The notes beneath the pieces were generated by a model, which made no database searches, was not told the DNA's origin, and was given only the letters and a program-made list of their open reading frames with translations. This document shows positions 35,402 to 43,935 of a stretch of 64,000 nucleotides of DNA, piece after piece. The first letter of the stretch is position 1; each line of letters opens with the position of its first letter. The position numbers were made by a program, and so were the translations under genes. The DNA is from Mycolicibacterium anyangense (GTDB lineage Bacteria; Actinomycetota; Actinomycetes; Mycobacteriales; Mycobacteriaceae): positions 4,526,001 to 4,590,000 of the forward strand of contig NZ_AP022620.1 of assembly GCF_010731855.1 (NCBI RefSeq), in the 5' to 3' direction.

Positions 35402-35926
35402 ATGGCCACCGTCTACTTCACCGCTTCCAGCCTGGACGGCTTCATCGTCGACGATCACCACAGCCTGGACTGGCTGACCTCGCGCGAGATCGACGTCGAC
35501 GGCCCGTTCGGCTACCGGGCGTTCGAAACCGGGATCGGCGCTCTGGTGATGGGCTCGGCGACCTACGAATGGCTGCTGGCCAACCAGCCCGGACCCTGGA
35601 TGTACAGCCAGCCGACCTGGGTGCTCACCCACCGACCGCAGATCATCGCCGAGGATCACCCGGTTCAGGTATTCAGTGGCGCACCAACCGATCTGCACCC
35701 GCGGCTCGTTGCGGCCGCAGGTGACAAGGACGTCTGGGTGGTCGGTGGTGGCGATGTCGCCGCGCAGTTCGTGGCTGCCGGGCTCGTCGACGAGATGATC
35801 GTCTCCTACGCGCCGTGCAGTCTGGGATCGGGGGCGCCGGTCCTGCCCATTCGGTCGGAATGGACGTTGGCCGAGACCGGTGTCAACGGTGACTTCGTCT
35901 GCGCGCGTTGGCAGTTCAGGAGTTAA
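35402..35926 (+). CDS. Dihydrofolate reductase-family (RibD C-terminal) oxidoreductase
   Basis: A 174-aa protein of the RibD C-terminal/DHFR-like fold. YFTASSLDGFIVDDHHSLDWL is the classic opening, VMGSATYEWLL the nucleotide segment, and DVWVVGGGDVAAQFVAAGLVDEMIVSYAP the GGG core. NADPH-dependent reduction is expected, with unknown substrate. It stands alone, divergent from the thioesterase operon, and overlaps the convergent tetR by 11 bp. Confidence 0.88.
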   Translation: MATVYFTASSLDGFIVDDHHSLDWLTSREIDVDGPFGYRAFETGIGALVMGSATYEWLLANQPGPWMYSQPTWVLTHRPQIIAEDHPVQVFSGAPTDLHPRLVAAAGDKDVWVVGGGDVAAQFVAAGLVDEMIVSYAPCSLGSGAPVLPIRSEWTLAETGVNGDFVCARWQFRS

Positions 35927-36551
35927 GGCTCGGTACACCGAATTTTGTGACGAATTCCTTTGCCTTGATCAGGAATTCGATCTGAGTGGCTACCTCGTGC
36001 AGCGGTTGCAGGGTGCGCACCGAGCGGCACAGCACCACCGCGCCCTCCAACGCCGAAATGGTGGTGTCGGCTAGGGATGCGGCTTCAGTGTCGTCGAAAC
36101 CCTCCCGGATGAACGCCTGTTTGGAGGCTTCGCGCCAGCGGCTGAAGATGTCACCGGCCAGTGCGGTGAGCTGCTGATCGTCCTCACCGGAGCCGACTGC
36201 CGCCGCCAAGACCGGGCATCCAGCCGAGTAGTCGCTGGCGATCAGCGCCTCTTCCCAGAGTTCGACGAATCGGGTCAGCAGGACCGTCGAGCTCTTGCCG
36301 GCCGCCTCGTCGATACTCGCGGTGATCTCGTTGCCCGCGTAGTCCAGCGCCTCGCGCAGGATCTGGCTGCGGCCCTCGGGAAAGTGGTGGTAGACCGAGC
36401 CGCGCGGGGCGCCGCTGCGGGCCAGTACTTCGTCGACCGTCACCCCGGCGGCGCCGTGCTCGCGGAGCACCTGTGCGGCGCTCATCAACATCTTGGTCCG
36501 CGTCGAACCCCTGGTTCGACGCGCGGTGTCCTCAGGTGCCTTTTCGGCCAT
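35916..36551 (-). CDS. TetR-family transcriptional repressor
   Basis: A 211-aa TetR. The HTH covers residues about 20-65 (AAQVLREHGAAGVTVDEVLA, SGAPRGSVYHHFPEG). The C-terminal half is a helical ligand domain with LFVELWEEALIASDYSAGCPV, the LmrA/YxaF type that often controls efflux or dehydrogenase genes. The ATG at 36551 directly abuts the stop of a 45-codon upstream ORF, and a palindrome at 36725-36740 is the likely operator. The divergent FadE5-like gene is a plausible target. Confidence 0.9.
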   Translation of the reverse strand: MAEKAPEDTARRTRGSTRTKMLMSAAQVLREHGAAGVTVDEVLARSGAPRGSVYHHFPEGRSQILREALDYAGNEITASIDEAAGKSSTVLLTRFVELWEEALIASDYSAGCPVLAAAVGSGEDDQQLTALAGDIFSRWREASKQAFIREGFDDTEAASLADTTISALEGAVVLCRSVRTLQPLHEVATQIEFLIKAKEFVTKFGVPSLNS

Positions 36552-36689
36552 TCAGGCCGCGGAGGACGGGCGGACCGAAGAACCCCGCCACGGCAGTGCG
36601 CGGACCCCGCGACCGAACAGCTGTCTGCGCTTGTCAGGGACGTGGCGAGTGAACCGGTGGCCGGCGATGTTGAGCTCGATCAGCCACAT
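36552..36689 (-). CDS. Small leader protein (45 aa) before tetR
   Basis: A short frame starting MWLIELNIAGHRFTRH and ending in an Arg/Ser-rich tail. It has a strong ribosome site, GAGGAG six bases before the ATG at 36689, and its TGA is immediately followed by the tetR ATG. This arrangement suggests either a real small protein or a translated leader coupled to tetR. The 395-bp gap between tetR and the FadE5-like gene otherwise holds only promoter elements. Confidence 0.5.
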   Translation of the reverse strand: MWLIELNIAGHRFTRHVPDKRRQLFGRGVRALPWRGSSVRPSSAA

Positions 36690-36724
36690 GTGGTTCTCCT
36701 CGGGCGGCAGGTCAGGGCCGGTGC

Positions 36725-36740
36725 CATAACTATGGTTATG
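36725..36740. promoter_or_regulatory. Palindromic operator CATAACTATGGTTATG
   Basis: A 16-bp inverted repeat (CATAAC/GTTATG arms with a near-symmetric centre), 36 bp upstream of the small leader ORF. A further half-site, CATAAG, follows at about 36743. Size and position fit TetR autoregulation and possible control of the divergent FadE5-like gene about 200 bp away. Confidence 0.55.
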
Positions 36741-36946
36741 ACCATAAGATGAGAGTTTCGTAAGCGCAACTATTAATCTTCGTGCGCGAAAGTTGACCTC
36801 GAACGTGCAGCTCTGACCTGCAGGGATGAATCGAGTGTGAGGTATGTCTATGGTGTAGATCATAGTTCGGTTGGTCACCTCAACGCCCTGATCAGGCCAC
36901 CTGAACGGGCTAGGCTCAGCTCAGCCGCAACGGGAGGCGCAAGCGC

Positions 36947-38782
36947 ATGGGCCATTACAAGAGCAATGTCCGCGACCTCGAGTTCAACCTCTTCGAGCTG
37001 CTCGGCCTCGAGAAGGTGCTCGATGGTGCCGACTACGCAGACCTCGACGGCGACTCCGTGCGCCAGATGCTGGCCGAGGCGGCCCGCCTGGCCGAAGGTC
37101 CGGTGGCCGAGTCGTTCGCGGAGACCGACCGCCACCCGCCCACCTTCGATCCCGACGCGCATACGGTGGCCATCCCCGAGCCGTTCAAGAAGTCGCTCAA
37201 GGCGTGGCAGGACGGTGAGTGGTTCCGGGTCGGTCTTGACGAGCAGGTCGGCGGCGTCCCGGCCCCGGCGATGGTGAGTTGGGCCATCAACGAACTGGTG
37301 CTCGGCGCCAACCCGGCGGTGTTCATGTACCTGGCCGGCCCGATCATGGCCAACATCCTCTTCCACATCGGCAACGACGAGCAGAAGCACTGGGCCCAGC
37401 TCGCGGTGGACCGCGGGTGGGCCGCCACCATGGTGCTCACCGAACCCGACGCTGGATCCGACGTCGGCGCGGGCCGGACGAAGGCGGTCGACGCCGGGGA
37501 CGGCACCTGGCACATCGAGGGCGTCAAACGGTTCATCACCAGCGGCGACACCGATGATCTCTTCGAGAACATCATGCATCTGGTGCTGGCCCGACCCGAA
37601 GGAGCAGGACCGGGCACCAAGGGGCTCAGCCTGTTCTTCGTACCCAAGTTCCTGTTCGACCCGGAAACCGGTGAGCCGGGAGAACTCAACGGTGCCTTCG
37701 TCACCAACCTCGAACACAAGATGGGGCTCAAGGCGTCGGCCACCACCGAGATCAGTTTCGGCCTGCACGGCAAGCCGGCCATCGGATGGCTGGTCGGTGA
37801 CGTCCACAACGGCATCGCCCAGATGTTCAAGGTCATCGAGTACGCGCGAATGTTCGTCGGTACCAAGGCTATTGCGACACTATCCACCGGCTATCTGAAC
37901 GCCTTGGAATACGCCAAGTTCCGCGTCCAGGGCGCGGACATGACGCAGATGACCGACAAGGCCGCACCGCGGGTGACCATCGTGCACCACCCCGACGTAC
38001 GTCGCGCCCTGATGACGCAGAAGGCCTACGCCGAAGGTCTGCGGGCGCTGTATCTCTACACTGCGGCCCATCAGGATCCGGCCGCTGCTGCGGTGGTCTC
38101 GGGTGCTGACGCGGAACTTGCCGAGCGGATCAACGACCTGTTCCTGCCCATCGTCAAGGGTGTCGGGTCCGAGCGGGCCTACCAGACGCTGACCGAATCG
38201 CTGCAGACGTTCGGCGGATCAGGGTTCCTGCAGGACTACCCGATCGAGCAGTACATCCGCGACGCCAAGATCGACTCACTCTACGAGGGCACCACCGCGA
38301 TCCAGGCCCAGGACTTCTTCTTCCGCAAGATCGCCCGCGATCAGGGGGTGGCACTGACTCATGTCGTCACGCAGATCGAGACGTTCATCGACAGCCCGGA
38401 CGCCCGGCCGGAACTCGCCGGTGCCCGCGCCCTGCTGGCCGACGCACTCGACAATCTGCGGGCCATGGTCGCCACTCTCACCGGCTATCTGTTCGGTGCC
38501 CAGCAGGATGCCCGCGAGCTGTACCGGGTCGGCCTGGATTCGGTGCCGTTCCTGCTCGCTGTCGGCGATGTGATGATCGGCTGGCTTCTGCTGCGGCAAG
38601 CCGAGATCGCCCTGGGTGCCCTCGACGGCGAGCCGGACCCCCGGGAGACGTCTTTCTATCGCGGCAAGGTCGCGGTGGCCACCTTCTTCGCCCGCAACGT
38701 GCTACCCCGCCTGGCCGCCGAGCGCCGCATCGCAGAAGGTGTCGACCTGGCCATCATGGACCTGGATGAGGCGGCGTTCTAG
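36947..38782 (+). CDS. FadE5-like large acyl-CoA dehydrogenase
   Basis: A 611-aa acyl-CoA dehydrogenase of the long subgroup with N- and C-terminal helical additions, the same length as M. tuberculosis FadE5 and opening with a closely similar HYKSNVRD N-terminus. [12 protein letters not shown] is the FAD loop and [19 protein letters not shown] carries the catalytic Glu in YEGT. GGGAGG precedes the ATG. FadE5 itself sits elsewhere in M. tuberculosis, near fabG4 and fadA2, so this is probably a paralogue. A MaoC hydratase follows after 46 bp, giving consecutive beta-oxidation steps. Confidence 0.9.
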   Translation: MGHYKSNVRDLEFNLFELLGLEKVLDGADYADLDGDSVRQMLAEAARLAEGPVAESFAETDRHPPTFDPDAHTVAIPEPFKKSLKAWQDGEWFRVGLDEQVGGVPAPAMVSWAINELVLGANPAVFMYLAGPIMANILFHIGNDEQKHWAQLAVDRGWAATMVLTEPDAGSDVGAGRTKAVDAGDGTWHIEGVKRFITSGDTDDLFENIMHLVLARPEGAGPGTKGLSLFFVPKFLFDPETGEPGELNGAFVTNLEHKMGLKASATTEISFGLHGKPAIGWLVGDVHNGIAQMFKVIEYARMFVGTKAIATLSTGYLNALEYAKFRVQGADMTQMTDKAAPRVTIVHHPDVRRALMTQKAYAEGLRALYLYTAAHQDPAAAAVVSGADAELAERINDLFLPIVKGVGSERAYQTLTESLQTFGGSGFLQDYPIEQYIRDAKIDSLYEGTTAIQAQDFFFRKIARDQGVALTHVVTQIETFIDSPDARPELAGARALLADALDNLRAMVATLTGYLFGAQQDARELYRVGLDSVPFLLAVGDVMIGWLLLRQAEIALGALDGEPDPRETSFYRGKVAVATFFARNVLPRLAAERRIAEGVDLAIMDLDEAAF

Positions 38783-38828
38783 CTGTCGGCCAAGATGGCG
38801 GGGTAACCGGTGAGAAAGGGTTGACCCC

Positions 38829-39287
38829 ATGCAGGTGATCACGTCCATCGACGGCGCCCAGGCGCTGGTCGGGCAGGAACTCGGCGTCAGCGAGTGGTTC
38901 CAGATCGACCAGAAGCGCATCAACGACTTCGCCGACGCCACCGGTGATCATCAGTGGATCCACGTCGACATCGAGCGCGCCAAGGCTGAAAGTCCATATG
39001 GTGCACCGATTGCGCACGGCTTCCTCACCCTGTCGCTGGTTCCGGCGCTGTCCAAGGACAACTTCCGCCTCGAGAACGCCAAGATGGCCATCAACTACGG
39101 GCTCAACAAGGTCCGTTTCGTGGCGGCCGTGCCGGTCGACAGCCGGGTGCGGGTGCGCTCCGAGCTGGCCGGCGCCGACAAGGTCGACGACAACACCGTC
39201 AACCTCACCGTGAAGCACACCATCGAGATCGACGGTGTGGACAAGCCGGCCGCGGTCGCCGAGATGATCGTGCGCGCCCTGTTCTAG
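38829..39287 (+). CDS. MaoC-family (R)-enoyl-CoA hydratase (HtdZ/Rv0130-like)
   Basis: A 152-aa single-hotdog protein. The hydratase 2 motif is intact: FADATGDHQWIHVD gives the catalytic Asp and His, and YGAPIAHGFLTLSL completes the overhang segment. Length matches the NodN/Rv0130 group, which hydrates crotonyl-type CoA esters. It lies 46 bp after the FadE5-like gene and probably shares its transcript, then a bidirectional terminator follows. Confidence 0.9.
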   Translation: MQVITSIDGAQALVGQELGVSEWFQIDQKRINDFADATGDHQWIHVDIERAKAESPYGAPIAHGFLTLSLVPALSKDNFRLENAKMAINYGLNKVRFVAAVPVDSRVRVRSELAGADKVDDNTVNLTVKHTIEIDGVDKPAAVAEMIVRALF

Positions 39288-39427
39288 CCCCGCCCGCCAC
39301 GATGAGCGCCGTGGACAGCAGCATCGCCAGCTCGGGTTGGGCGATGGCTCGAGCGACTCGGCGGGCGCGATCTGTGATACCCATGCCCGCTGAGTGTCGG
39401 CACTCGGGTGAACCGTTACGGACACGA

Positions 39428-39456
39428 GAATGGCCCCCGCAGAGCGGGGGCCATTC
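39428..39456. terminator. Bidirectional hairpin terminator
   Basis: Perfect 13-bp arms (39428-39440 and 39444-39456; core GGCCCCCGC/GCGGGGGCC) with a three-base AGA loop, between the convergent MaoC and aldehyde dehydrogenase genes. It ends 17 bp from the aldehyde dehydrogenase stop. The 39288-39427 part shows nothing else convincing. Confidence 0.85.
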
Positions 39457-39472
39457 CCGTTGTCTCGCCGGG

Positions 39473-40945
39473 CTATTCGGGCTGGTAGCCGAACGGCAGC
39501 AGCACGCTCTTGGCCTGGGTGTAGGCCTCGATGCCTTCGGGGCCGTTCTCCCGGCCGATGCCGGAGTTCTTGTAGCCGCCGAACGGTGAGCCCGGATCGA
39601 AGGCGTACATGTTGACCGCGTAGGTGCCGGTGCGGATCTGGGCGGCGATCTTCATCGCCTTGTCGTTGTCGGTGGTGTACACCGAGCCGGCCAGCCCGTA
39701 GACCGAGTCGTTGGCGATGCGCACCGCGTCCTCCTCGGTGTCGTACGGGATCACCGCCAGCACCGGCCCGAAGATCTCCTCCTGGGCGATGGTCATCGCG
39801 TTGTCCACGTCGGCGAAGACGGTGGGCTGCACGAACCAGCCGTTGTCCAGGCCATCCGGCCGGCCGCCGCCGGTGACCAGCCGTGCACCTTCCTCGACAC
39901 CCTTCTTGATATAGCCCTCGACCCGCTCGCGCTGCTTCTCGCTGATCAGCGGGCCGATCATGGCCCCCGGGTTGTCGGGCAATCCGATCGGCATGGCTGC
40001 GACTGCGCCGGAGAGCTTTTCGACGACCTCGTCGTAGCGCGAGCGCGGCGCCAGGATGCGGGTCTGGCCCACACAGGCCTGCCCGCAGTTCATCAGTCCG
40101 GAGAACACCAGCATCGGCAGCGTCGAATCCAGGTCGGCGTCCTCGAGGATGATCGCGGCCGACTTGCCGCCCAGCTCCAAGGTGCACGGCTTGAGCCGCT
40201 CGGCGGCGATCTTGGCGATCTCCTTGCCGACGCCGCTGGAGCCGGTGAAGGTGAACTTGTCGATCTCCGGGTTGGCGGTCAGCGCACGACCGGTCTCGGG
40301 GCCACCGGGTACCACCGAGAGCACACCCTCCGGCAGGCCGGCTTCGGCGAAGACGTCGGCCATGGCGAACAGCGACAGCGGGGTCTCGGCGGCGGGCTTG
40401 ACGACGATCGTGCAGCCGGCCAGCAGAGCCGGGCCGAGCTTGTTGGCGGCCAGGAAGAACGGCACGTTCCACGCGGTCACCGCAGCGACGACGCCGATCG
40501 GCTCGCGTACCACCATCGTGGTGCCGTACACCCCGTCGCGGAAATCGCGCCAGGTGAACTTGTCGGCAGCACCCGCGAAGTACTGGAACGACGACATCGC
40601 CGCGCCGTACTGCATCATGTCGACGATGGTCGGCGGCTGGCCGGTCTCGGCGGCCAGCAGGAACTTGAACTCCTCGGCGCGCTCTTCGAGGATCTTGACG
40701 GCGCGGGCCAGGATCTCGCCGCGCTCAGCGGGCGACAGCTGCGGCCACGGGCCCTCGTCGAAGGCCTTGCGGGCGGCGGCGCAGGCGGCGTCGACATCGG
40801 CCTTGGCGGCCAGCGGCACCTTGCCGACCAGCTCGCCGGTGGCGGGGGAGTGCACTTCGATGACGTCGGCGGTGGCGGGCTCGACCCACTTGCCGCCGAT
40901 AAACAGCTTGTCCCATTCGGTTTTGAACGCGGTGCTCTGTGTCAT
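39473..40945 (-). CDS. NAD(P)-dependent aldehyde dehydrogenase (Rv0223c-like)
   Basis: A 490-aa ALDH. VTAWNVPFFLAANKLGPALLAG is the cofactor-binding segment, FTGSSGVGKEIAK the glycine-rich turn, LELGGKSA the general-base Glu, and NCGQACVGQTRI the catalytic Cys. Start: ATG 40945 (MTQSTAF), nine residues inside the longest frame. Position downstream of echA1 and before the Rv0224c-like methyltransferase matches Rv0223c. A near-KstR box lies 32 bp upstream of the start. Confidence 0.93.
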   Translation of the reverse strand: MTQSTAFKTEWDKLFIGGKWVEPATADVIEVHSPATGELVGKVPLAAKADVDAACAAARKAFDEGPWPQLSPAERGEILARAVKILEERAEEFKFLLAAETGQPPTIVDMMQYGAAMSSFQYFAGAADKFTWRDFRDGVYGTTMVVREPIGVVAAVTAWNVPFFLAANKLGPALLAGCTIVVKPAAETPLSLFAMADVFAEAGLPEGVLSVVPGGPETGRALTANPEIDKFTFTGSSGVGKEIAKIAAERLKPCTLELGGKSAAIILEDADLDSTLPMLVFSGLMNCGQACVGQTRILAPRSRYDEVVEKLSGAVAAMPIGLPDNPGAMIGPLISEKQRERVEGYIKKGVEEGARLVTGGGRPDGLDNGWFVQPTVFADVDNAMTIAQEEIFGPVLAVIPYDTEEDAVRIANDSVYGLAGSVYTTDNDKAMKIAAQIRTGTYAVNMYAFDPGSPFGGYKNSGIGRENGPEGIEAYTQAKSVLLPFGYQPE

Positions 40946-40976
40946 ACCCGTCACACTACCGACTGAAGACAAAAAC

Positions 40977-40990
40977 TAGAACCTGTTCAC
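40977..40990. promoter_or_regulatory. Near-match to a KstR box upstream of aldehyde dehydrogenase
   Basis: TAGAACCTGTTCAC keeps the AACnnGTT core and the leading T of TnnAACnnGTTnnA but ends in C instead of A. It sits 32 bp before the aldehyde dehydrogenase start and overlaps the last codons of the methyltransferase gene, suggesting an internal promoter. Confidence 0.45.
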
Positions 40991-41766
40991 TTGGGCGGAT
41001 GTGACGGCTGTAGCACCAGCACCAGATTGCTCACCAGGAACTCGCGCACACCGGGCATCGACGTCAGTTTCCAGGCCCATCGTGGGTGGTAGCGCGGAAA
41101 TGCGGCGACCAGAGCCCCGGTGCCCGCCGCCCAGCGCAGGCCGTCGGCGGCAGAGACGGCGAAAAGTGACGATCCGTAGTTGTTCTTCGGTGGGTGGCCG
41201 TGTTTCCGGGTATAGCGGGCGGCCGCGCGGTGGCCGCCCAGGTAGTGCGTCAGGCCCATCTCGTGACCGCCGAACGGGCCCAGCCACACCGTGTAGGACA
41301 GGATCGCCAGCCCGCCCGGGCGGGTGACGCGCAACATCTCGGCACCCAGCTGCCACGGGCGGGCCACGTGTTCGGCGACATTCGACGACAGACAGACCTC
41401 GACGCTGCCGTCGGCGAACGGCAGTGCCATCCCCGAGGCCCGCACGAAGGCCCCGGGGCTGCTGCGCCGCACATGATCGGCGGCGTGCATCTCCGACGGA
41501 TCCGGTTCCACGCCGACGTAGTCCCAGCCCGCCCCACTGAACGCCGAGGCGAAGTACCCGGGACCACCGCCGACGTCGACGACCGTGCACCCGGCAGGAC
41601 CGCTCGGGTGCCCCGCACACCACAGGTCGGTGACCATGGCCGCGGTATCGGCTGCTAGCGCCCCGTAGAAGCGGTCGGGGTCGGGCTGTTCGTGGCGGAA
41701 CTCCGAGAGCAGCCGGACCGACCGCGCCAGCGTCGCTCGCCGGGCGAAGATGTCGGTGACGGCCAC
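40987..41766 (-). CDS. SAM-dependent methyltransferase (Rv0224c-like)
   Basis: A 259-aa class I methyltransferase: motif I VVDVGGGPGYFASAF, the acidic VGVEPDP after strand 2, and LSSNVAEHVARPW as motif IV. The C-terminal part has hydrophobic helices typical of lipid or sugar methylation enzymes. Length fits Rv0224c (about 254 aa). It is divergent from a GT4 glycosyltransferase, which suggests envelope glycolipid modification, but the substrate is unknown. Confidence 0.87.
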   Translation of the reverse strand: MAVTDIFARRATLARSVRLLSEFRHEQPDPDRFYGALAADTAAMVTDLWCAGHPSGPAGCTVVDVGGGPGYFASAFSGAGWDYVGVEPDPSEMHAADHVRRSSPGAFVRASGMALPFADGSVEVCLSSNVAEHVARPWQLGAEMLRVTRPGGLAILSYTVWLGPFGGHEMGLTHYLGGHRAAARYTRKHGHPPKNNYGSSLFAVSAADGLRWAAGTGALVAAFPRYHPRWAWKLTSMPGVREFLVSNLVLVLQPSHPPK

Positions 41767-41865
41767 GGGCCCACCCTAGTCAGCTCGACATTCACGTTTC
41801 GCCGGGAAAGTACGAGTGCAGAGCTGCACTAAGTGAAACTCGACGGGCGGACTACGCTGAGCTCG

Positions 41866-43023
41866 ATGTCTGCCACCGTCCGTTCCGTGCTGCTGCTGTG
41901 CTGGCGCGACACCGGCCACCCGCAGGGTGGCGGCAGTGAGACGTACGTGCAGCGCATCGGCACAGCGCTGGCACAGTCCGGCATCGACGTCACCCTGCGC
42001 ACCGCCCGCTACCCCGGGGCGCCGCGCCACGAGGTCGTCGACGGCGTGCGCATCAGCCGCGGCGGCGGTCCCTACACCGTCTACATCTGGGCCGGCCTGG
42101 CGATGGTGCTGGCGCGGGTCGGCCTCGGCCCGCTGCGCCGGGTACGCCCCGACGTCGTCATCGACACCCAGAACGGAATCCCCTTCCTGGCCCGGCTGGC
42201 GTTCGGCCGCCGGGTGGCCGTCCTGGTCCACCACTGCCACCGCGAACAGTGGCCGGTCGCAGGCCGGGTGCTGGGGAAGCTGGGCTGGCTGGTCGAGTCC
42301 TGGCTGTCGCCGCGCATGCACCGGCGCAACCAGTACGTCACGGTGTCGCTGCCGTCGGCCCGCGATCTGACCGATCTCGGTGTCGACGCCCGCCAGATCG
42401 CCGTGGTGCGCAACGGGCTGGACGAGGCGCCCGCGCACACCCTGGCCGGTGAGCGCTCGGCCACCCCCCGGGTGGTGGTGCTGTCCCGGCTGGTGCCGCA
42501 CAAGCAGATCGAAGACGCCCTGGATGCGGTGGCCAGCCTGCGCGTTCGCGTGGCCGGCCTGCACCTCGATGTCGTCGGCGGCGGCTGGTGGCACGACCGG
42601 CTGGTCGAGCGGGCTGCCCGACTGGGTATCGCCGATGCCGTGACGTTCCACGGTCACGTGGACGACGCGGTCAAACACGCTGTGGTGCAACAGTCCTGGG
42701 TTCACGTTCTGCCGTCGCGCAAGGAGGGCTGGGGCCTGGCTGTCATCGAGGCCGCCCAGCATGCGGTGCCGACGATCGGCTACCGATCCTCGGGTGGGCT
42801 CACCGATTCGGTGATCGACGGGGTCACCGGTCTGCTGGTCGACGACCGAGAAGAACTGGTGGACGGCCTCGAGCGGTTGCTCACCGACCGGGTTCTGCGC
42901 GAGGAACTCGGCGCCAAGGCCCAGGCCCGTAGCCGGGAGTTCTCATGGCAGCAGAGTGCGGTTGCCATGCGAAATGTGTTGGAGTCCGTGCACTCCGGAA
43001 CCCGCGTCAGCGGCGTGATCTAG
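41866..43023 (+). CDS. GT4-family glycosyltransferase (Rv0225-like)
   Basis: A 385-aa GT-B enzyme. The N-terminal domain opens LLLCWRDTGHPQGGGSETYV, with a Gly-rich loop for the acceptor/donor phosphate. The C-terminal domain has VVVLSRLVPHKQIEDAL and the retaining E-x7-E region KEGWGLAVIEAAQHAVPTIG. ATG 41866 gives a length within one residue of that I recall for Rv0225. Probably adds a sugar from an NDP donor to an envelope glycan or lipid on the cytoplasmic face. Confidence 0.9.
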   Translation: MSATVRSVLLLCWRDTGHPQGGGSETYVQRIGTALAQSGIDVTLRTARYPGAPRHEVVDGVRISRGGGPYTVYIWAGLAMVLARVGLGPLRRVRPDVVIDTQNGIPFLARLAFGRRVAVLVHHCHREQWPVAGRVLGKLGWLVESWLSPRMHRRNQYVTVSLPSARDLTDLGVDARQIAVVRNGLDEAPAHTLAGERSATPRVVVLSRLVPHKQIEDALDAVASLRVRVAGLHLDVVGGGWWHDRLVERAARLGIADAVTFHGHVDDAVKHAVVQQSWVHVLPSRKEGWGLAVIEAAQHAVPTIGYRSSGGLTDSVIDGVTGLLVDDREELVDGLERLLTDRVLREELGAKAQARSREFSWQQSAVAMRNVLESVHSGTRVSGVI

Positions 43024-43043
43024 AACGGCGTGATCAAGCAACC

Positions 43044-43433
43044 ATGACCGGCAACACCCGCCCCAACCCGCTGCAGTACATCGCCTACTGCTATGGCAAG
43101 CAGCTCCCCGCAGCCATGAACGACTGGGTGCGCAACGACCTGACCGGCAAGGGCGCCCGCCGCCGGACGCTGTTACGCGTCGCGATCCCGGGCCTGCTGC
43201 TCGTCTCGCCGCTGTGGCTCGTCCCCACGACAACCCCCATGCACCTGGCGATGTCGTCGCTGCTGTTCCTGCCGTTCCTCTACTTCGCCCATGCCCTGGA
43301 CAAGATCTGGCGCACCTACCGGCTGCGCCAGCACAACCTCGATCCGGGGCTCATCGACGCCCTGGCCCGCGAGCGAGACGCCCACATCCATGACTCCTAC
43401 CGCGAGCGTTACGGGCCGCGCGCCCAGGATTGA
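43044..43433 (+). CDS. DUF5313-like small membrane protein
   Basis: A 129-aa protein with YIAYCYGKQLPAAMNDWVRNDL at the N-terminus, two membrane helices (about residues 47-85, separated by a TTTPM turn), and a basic, Tyr/Arg-rich cytoplasmic tail. The LP-x-x-x-x-WVRNDLTGKGA pattern fits DUF5313 of actinobacteria. It starts 20 bp after the glycosyltransferase, probably in the same transcript. Function unknown. Confidence 0.7.
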   Translation: MTGNTRPNPLQYIAYCYGKQLPAAMNDWVRNDLTGKGARRRTLLRVAIPGLLLVSPLWLVPTTTPMHLAMSSLLFLPFLYFAHALDKIWRTYRLRQHNLDPGLIDALARERDAHIHDSYRERYGPRAQD

Positions 43434-43470
43434 CAGCTCTTTCACGGGGTCGCCGTGTGATGATCCGCGG

Positions 43471-43935
43471 ATGTCGAAAATCTACGAGTACGTCCGCCAC
43501 CCTCGTGCGGCCGAACTGCGTGCCAGAAAGCCGTTGACCAGCGACGAGATTCGCGGTGTCGACCATCAGAACTGGCTGGTCCGGTTCAACGCCAAGTTCG
43601 GTCTCAAGATCACGGTGGTGGTCGGCACGATGTGGACGGCCTATCTATTCACCGTGCTGGCCCTGGTCGCGCTGCCCGACGCGATCAAGCAGGGCACCTA
43701 CTTCATCGTCGTGTGGCTCTCGAGCAGTTTCCTGCAACTGGTTCTGCTGCCGATCATCATCGTCGGGCAGAACATCCAGGCCAAGGCCGCCGACACCCGC
43801 GCGGACGAGACCTACAAGGACGCCGAGGCGGTTCTCAAGGAGGCGTCGATGATCCAGGACCACCTCACCAAGCAGGACGAGCTGATCACCCACATCCTCG
43901 ATCAGCTCAAGCCGCTGATCGCCAAACAGGGCTAG
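43471..43935 (+). CDS. Small membrane protein with C-terminal coiled coil
   Basis: A 154-aa protein: a basic N-terminus, two hydrophobic helices (about residues 47-67 and 77-98, the second LQLVLLPIIIVGQNIQAKAA) and a heptad-like helical tail rich in Asp, Glu and Lys (ETYKDAEAVLKEASMIQDHL). Starts at ATG 43471, 37 bp after the previous gene. It loosely resembles DUF1003-type proteins, but I cannot assign it. The stop overlaps the convergent membrane protein gene by 4 bp. Confidence 0.7.
   Translation: MSKIYEYVRHPRAAELRARKPLTSDEIRGVDHQNWLVRFNAKFGLKITVVVGTMWTAYLFTVLALVALPDAIKQGTYFIVVWLSSSFLQLVLLPIIIVGQNIQAKAADTRADETYKDAEAVLKEASMIQDHLTKQDELITHILDQLKPLIAKQG

Noticed and set aside
39300..39387. 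Short minus-strand peptide frame (MGITDRARR...) near the MaoC 3' end
   Set aside because: No Shine-Dalgarno, and the frame continues into the MaoC coding sequence antisense; not enough support.
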